Origin: Pieris napi
Taxonomy: Eukaryota > Arthropoda > Insecta > Lepidoptera > Pieridae
DNA length: 64,000 nucleotides
Assembly (NCBI RefSeq): GCF_905475465.1
Contig: NC_062246.1
Span: forward strand, 6,784,001 to 6,848,000
Direction of reading: 5' to 3'
The translations under genes and the position numbers were made by a program. Each line of letters opens with the position of its first letter. The first letter of the stretch is position 1. The notes below the pieces were generated by a model, which had not been told where the DNA came from, did not search any database, and saw only the letters and a list, made by a program, of their open reading frames with translations. This document shows, one piece after another, positions 58,735 through 64,000 of this stretch.

Positions 58735-59750
58735 ATCTATTACTATTATCATTCTCAGCATTCATATGGTAAATTTTTGAAACCAGTCAATCAGTCAGTA
58801 GTTTTTCAGCTACTGGCAAATAACAATACAGTTTTTTTTTAAATACAAAAATAAGTTCTATGTCAAAAATGCAAAATGCAATCGCATGTGTTAAGCAGTT
58901 ACTGAGGTCTGTGGAAAACATTCTTCACTTATTACTACCTAGGTAACACTGAAAATGTTTAGAAAATGAAAAACAGCTTAATGTAGAAAGTTGCCAATAC
59001 TTTTGAACTTGACTCATACTTCCTCTTATCTTCCTCTATCATGCGTCGCACAGCACTAATGTTATCTTCAGTAGTCGCTGTTAAAGGACGTCCCTCACGC
59101 GGATCATCATTGAGATTGCTACATCCACGCTTAAACTCGTTAAACCAACTGTAAATAGGGGCACAAGATGGGGCTTCATTAAGAAATGCTAATCGCAACC
59201 TATCATAGCTTTTATTGTTGAGTTAAACGAAAGTTATAATAAATCATTGACCGAAAATTTTCTCGCGTAAGGTTCATGTTCACGTGTAACAAGAGTTTTG
59301 GATTTGCCGCCAATTTTCAAAAACAATTGACAAATGAATGCAATAGGTTACCAAAGAGTTCTAAAATTGAAATTAAAAAAAGTTTTCATTAGTAATGTTT
59401 CTAACTAGCCAGTTCTAAACATTTTCAGTGTTACCCACGTGTTATCATTATCATCATTCTTACGATACACTTTTGAAACAAGTCCAGTAGTTTTTCATCT
59501 ACTGGCATATAATAATAATTTTTTTTAATAATATAAAAAAAAGTTCTATATCAAAAATCAATCGCCTGTGTTAAGCAAATATACACTTAGTGAGGTCCAT
59601 GGAAAACATTCTTCCCCTATTACTATTATCATTATCAGCATTCTTATTGTGAATCTTTTGATACCAGAACTTTTTTAATTAAATACAGGCATATAATAAT
59701 TTTTTTTTAATAATATAAAAGAAGTTCTTTATAAAAATCGTCTTATATCA
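58735..59750. repeat. Tandem array of about 190-bp units interrupted by a mariner
   Basis: Units share TATTACTATTATCATT, AGCATTC, AGTAGTTTTTCA(G/T)CTACTGGCA, AAGTTCTAT, TGTGTTAAGCA, TGAGGTC and GGAAAACATTCTTC. Unit 1 is 58735-58941, unit 2 is 59436-59620 and partial unit 3 runs from 59620 to about 59750. The mariner sits exactly at the junction of units 1 and 2. Confidence 0.75.
58942..59435 (-). mobile_element. Internally deleted mariner element, 494 bp
   Basis: TIRs GGTAACACTGAAAATGTTTA at the left and its complement at the right end (59435). Flanks are TA at 58940-58941 and CA at 59436-59437, a decayed TA duplication. The minus strand encodes part of the transposase N-terminal half: FLNEAPSCAPIYSWFNEFKRG, DDPREGRPLTATTEDN, RRMIEEDK, the second helix-turn-helix and linker of mariner transposases. 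After about residue 60 the catalytic domain is missing and the reading runs straight into the end sequence. Confidence 0.85.
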
Positions 59751-60589
59751 TCAGAATTTTAGGTTGTATTCTCATACGTATTCGATAAGTTTTCTTTATG
59801 AGTGACAGCTAGTGGTTCGCACGGCTTTTTTAAAACTCTAAAATGATTTTTTTAACTCAGACCAGTAATGAGTTAATTCCTTATAAGCAATAACAAATAT
59901 TATATAACAAAAAGTTCAAGTCTTTTACATAAAAAATTCTATATTTTATAATAATTAATCTTCAAGGCTATCTTCCTTCAAAAAAGTCATAGACAAGAGT
60001 AATGTCATTAATCATTTGACAAATTGAATCAGTGTATGTAAAATTTATTTAAAGGACGTTTTAACTGCTTTTAGTCTCATTCTTACTGACGAGTTCTGAG
60101 TTCAAACCCTAATTGTGCCATAGGTTGCCATGGATTTTTCTATATCTTTTTTAGAATGGAATCTCGCTGTTGGCTGGTTTTGGCGTTTTTCTATGACCAA
60201 CCAATGCATTATTAGGAAAAGTTCTGAAAAGAGACCCATATCGCGTCAGTCAGGTACTGATCACCTATTTGTCTATAAGGAAAAATATTATCGCCGCATT
60301 CTTTGTGAGTTTATAATAAAAATAGAAATCTTCAAAGCACAAAAATGTACAGGTACAGTTATTAGAACTTGTTTAACGTCTCATAGATTTAACTACGTGT
60401 CAAGTTTGTTCAGTTAATTACATCCTAATTAACGGATAAAAACTATTAAATGGACTTGTCATCGGTCATAGGCGTTCCATCGAGTCTCCAGCTATTACAG
60501 TATATGTACTGTATATGTGTATTTTTTTTACTGTTCGTAGGTAAGCAAATGTACTGAAGTATAATGTTAAAAAAACTTCTTTGACTCAA

Positions 60590-60780
60590 ACAAATTTGGA
60601 CCACTATTATGTAGAACCAGCTACCCACTGAAGTATTTCCGAACCAATTCGACTTAGGGACCATCGATATTAAAGAGCCAATTCTTAAAAGGCTGGCAAC
60701 TTTCAAGCCCTCAGGCATTGAGTACTCATGAGCGGTATCCTTAACATCAGGTAACCCTATTCGTTGATTGCCCCCTTTTT
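60590..60780 (+). repeat. LINE family A ORF2 end plus 3' tail
   Basis: AACCAGCTACCCACTGAAGT, ATTTCCGAACCAATTCGAC, CAATTCTTAAAAGGCTGGCA, CTCAGGCATTGAGTACTCAT, ATCAGGTAACCC. Collinear with the end of 42735-43202. Confidence 0.6.
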
Positions 60781-62320
60781 ACAAACTATGTATAGGTAAG
60801 TTATAGTGATAGTGCACATTTTAATTTTACACTAACAAAACAAGTCTAGACTAGTCTAGAATATATTGTTGTTCAAGTATATATTAAATAACTATAACTA
60901 TACTATGAAACGAATAAAATTTCAAATAAAATCTACCGCACTTTTTCGTAACCTACTGTAATCACAGTATTTTAACTTTCGCGTAGTGGCGTTCATAGAC
61001 CATCGCATTCAAAACCGGTGTTGCGCAATATAAGGTCGACCCCAAGGACGTGGGTTCGTTGCCAGAAATAAATAGCTGTTATGTCCGTCTAGCGCACGCT
61101 GGAATGCACTGGATTTTCAAGATAAAATTAATGCAAATCGATAGCCCTAGAACCAAGTTTCTACCTGCGTTCCTTTACATCGTGTGATGACAAAATTGTT
61201 TGCACAGAGTTTATATAATCTGTAAGAAAGAACGGCACCTAATGAATATTTAATTTAAGTTCTATTTCAGTTAACTAAATGAAATTCGGTTGTCTGACAT
61301 AGTAATTTTTAATGAATTCTTTAAAACCTATATACACGGCCAAACATATGAAGTGGTCGTTAATAAAGACAATATATTTTTACTTAATTATTAGTAATTA
61401 AATGACGTTACAAATGTGAAAAACTAATTACGAGTGCTACCTCTCTTGAAAAAATGACAGTTTGAATCCTTGTGGGCATGATTTCGCCTACGTTTTTAAC
61501 GTTTTGATACGTTCCCATAGAAATGGAATCTTCCTCAAGAGTAGAAAGGAAGATGCCATCTTTAATGGGTATTAACATTAGTAACTTTATTTAAATAAAA
61601 TAAAACTTCTTCAAAACCTAATGTTTCTTTACACGGTTTTGGCTAGTATAAGATACAAAAATCGACGACGCATCAGGCACAATAAATTGAAGCCATTTTT
61701 CATTCATTACTTTACTATAAAGAAATCTGAACCTTAAACGTTGTAATCTCTTGACGTGTAATACATAAAACGTATACTAAAAATGTTATATAAATAAGAG
61801 GAAAAAAGATATATACCAAAACAGAAGGTAGGACTGATTTTGTTTTGAAAGATTATAACGGTACAAGCGAAATAAACAATAATTTAAATGAGATTAAACG
61901 GTAAAACTATGTTTATGTCTATTACCGGACAGGTCTAAATGAATATAGTAATAGCCTAACACCAAGTTTAAGATATTAAATATATAGAAAGTGTTAACAA
62001 TTACCTTATTGACATTAGAAATTAAATATATAAGAAATCGTCTAAAGGATAATTAGTCTCAGAGTCACCGACAATTTGGTTTGACATTTTTTAATTATTT
62101 ATAGAATAATAATAGCAATTTCAGTACTGCAATATAGCAGGTAACTGCGTGATATCCACATCAATTTTTGTGTATCCAATAATAACGGCGTGTAAATATA
62201 TATTACATTCTCTTTTACTAGTGATAAAAGTTTCAAAATCAGTTTAATACTATCATAAAGAAAGAAAGATTAGGACGCACTAATTAACACGTTAATGAAG
62301 AGAGATAAAACAAAATATAT
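60781..62320. other. No gene recognised; one dispersed repeat
   Basis: 61253-61385 is the second copy of the 3371-3515 repeat. 60990-61080 contains GTGGGTTCGTTGCC, a weak B-box-like word. The rest is AT-rich and unassigned. Confidence 0.35.
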
Positions 62321-62325
62321 AGAGT

Positions 62326-62488
62326 TCTGCCTTGCGATTCTGTAACTCACTTTTCGAATTTGATTAGTTTATTGTTTATCAGAATGCCAAATCATAAAAT
62401 GCCTGCTTCACGACTGATTTGAGAGCGACTGCCGATGCGAAAACCGCTGTGGGAGTTCGAAAAGTGAGTTACAGAATCGCAAGGCAGG
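62326..62488. repeat. Short MITE with perfect 32-bp terminal inverted repeats
   Basis: CTGCCTTGCGATTCTGTAAC and the next 12 bases (to 62357) are repeated exactly in reverse complement at 62457-62488. Total length 163 bp, unpaired interior of about 100 bp, no coding capacity. Confidence 0.85.
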
Positions 62489-63026
62489 CCTTACTCAGGA
62501 CACTAGGGGAAGCTTTATGACCACAGCACTGACCCTTAGTGAGACCACTGAGTATTTGACGTAGAAAGTAATAAGTAAGTTAGTAATAATTCTTTATTTT
62601 GTCCCGTATAACATTTGAAACAAACAGCACGATTAATAATTACAATTAAGAAGGTATTGGGACACTGCTTTCCTAGCTAGGTAAGAACCTGTGATATAAA
62701 TTGTGAATTAAATAAATAAACATAGGTTTATAAACCTTATGTGCGTGTGTCCAAACATGTCCTAAACGATTGATATGTCTTGATTAACGATAAATTTTTT
62801 GTGTGTTGATGTGGTGTGGTGATTTACAATGTTATTTTTTAAGGGTTGAAATTTTATATTTAAGACGTATATTGCAAAGTCTGTCGGGTCCACTAGTTAT
62901 ATTTAACAAGGCTAAATTTTGTTGTGGTTTTTCATAAAAAAATCTGATCTTTTCATACCCGGATCATCCAACAAATTCTTTATAAACATTCATTCTTGAG
63001 ATAAACTTTTTACTTTATTAAACACT

Positions 63027-63246
63027 AGTGGACCCGACAGACGTTGTCCTGCATGATATTTCAAGCAATTAGTAAAGCAAAGTATGAAAGTACCGACTGC
63101 AGCGCCATTTGGCGGGCTGATTTGTGAATCTAAACCATTCCCAGGTCCCCTTGAACACACACAAAAAATTTCATCAAAATCGGTCCAGTCAGAGAGAAGT
63201 TCAGTGACATACACACTCACAGAAGAATTATATATATAAAGATATA
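63027..63246 (+). repeat. RTE-type retroposon tail, family C2
   Basis: Almost identical to 41362-41588, with a small deletion after GGTCCAGTC and single-base changes (CATTTGGCGG). A reversed stub of its first 20 bases (GTCTGTCGGGTCCACTAGTT) lies at about 62880-62899. Confidence 0.7.
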
Positions 63247-63929
63247 AACGTTGGCTTGGAATGTTCCCAATTTTGCGATATATTCAATTTTTTTCTCACC
63301 AGCATATGACCGTCTTCGTTTATCTTTTTTAATTCAATGTATATTGACGAATTAATTATCCGAAGTTCAATAAGTGGCGCGTGAGCATTGGAGATGTGGC
63401 CGGCAAGACGGCGAGTCGGTAAAATATGTCATCACCGTTATATGACCAGACACGTGACCACATACCATGCACTATTTTTATCTTCTCAATGTACTTAGAT
63501 GTACTCAATCAAACGAATTATTAAATTACATACAGGTAATATGATGCAGTTTCAACACTTCTACTTTTAATTATAGAATTTCCAAAACAAATAAGGAAAA
63601 TATATTATATCTATTTTGTTAAATGTTCACAAATAAAATTATTACAATAATGGATATTTTCCATTTAAAATGAATAAAATTGCGGTCAATAAACTTAATT
63701 AAACAAACAACTGTAATACTCCATAGTTATCACCAGCAACATAATAGATTTTGTATTAATTTTGTAATTGTGTTGTCAAAACGATAACACTAGTTTTGAC
63801 ACAAAGATTGATCAATGGATCGTTCTATTAATTTAATCTGTACTATTTGCATTCGTGAAGATTTAAGCAATTTTGACGAAAACTAATCTTGCGCAATAAA
63901 TTTCAAAATTCTAAATTGAAAATCATTTA

Positions 63930-64000
63930 TCCATATAGGTAACACAATGTACACTTATGAATGTCAAAAAGAAAATATATATGAAATGCTTCTAATTTTA
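63930..64000 (+). repeat. Dispersed repeat D, cut by window edge
   Basis: GGTAACACAATGTACACTTA and AAATGCTTCTAATTTTA match 40115-40176. Confidence 0.6.

Noticed and set aside
60130..60417. 95-codon ORF with Trp/Phe-rich start
   Set aside because: No family resemblance, no homologous copy in the window, and no splice-consistent neighbours.

Overview
This is nuclear DNA of an insect, almost certainly a moth or butterfly. It is AT-rich, has short spliced exons with GT/AG introns, and is full of small dispersed repeats of lepidopteran type: tRNA-headed SINEs, 3' tails of non-LTR retrotransposons, MITEs, and mariner and pogo remnants. Most long ORFs in the window are chance ORFs or shadows of repeats.

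Two host genes can be reconstructed exon by exon. Bases 1078-16364 on the minus strand carry 14 coding exons of a non-lysosomal glucosylceramidase (GBA2, family GH116). They run from the start codon to about 860 residues, and the C-terminal exon(s) lie beyond the left edge. Bases 17733-21020 on the plus strand carry a complete six-exon gene for mitochondrial ribosomal protein mL46 (MRPL46, 256 aa). The two genes are head to head, with about 1.4 kb between start codons. No functional link between them is evident beyond possible sharing of the promoter region.

The GBA2 introns hold a PIF/Harbinger-like MITE (1916-2588), a 24-bp minisatellite (about 2640-2815), SINEs, LINE tails, and a striking inverted repeat of about 1.4 kb (11.7-13.1 kb). 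A half copy of that repeat (9.5-10.35 kb) was split by a LINE insertion with a 13-bp target-site duplication. The largest MRPL46 intron holds an 841-bp element with 20-bp terminal inverted repeats.

From 21 kb to 64 kb I find no host coding exon. This gene-poor stretch (intergenic, or a very long intron) contains SINE families S1 and S2, several LINE 3' tails and decayed ORF2 pieces (30.9, 42.7 and 60.6 kb), a deleted pogo-like transposon (37.8-38.6 kb), a deleted mariner inside a tandem repeat (58.7-59.75 kb), Harbinger-type MITEs, fold-back elements (23.9, 49.6 and 62.3 kb) and two retroposons with perfect target-site duplications (51.5 and 54.4 kb). Between these are unique stretches with short GC-richer islands that could be regulatory, but the sequence alone cannot show this.

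No CRISPR array, bacterial operon, viral genome or clear new enzyme system is present. The most unusual items are the large intronic hairpin with its nested history, the transposon-in-tandem-repeat structure, and several small inverted-repeat families I could not name.
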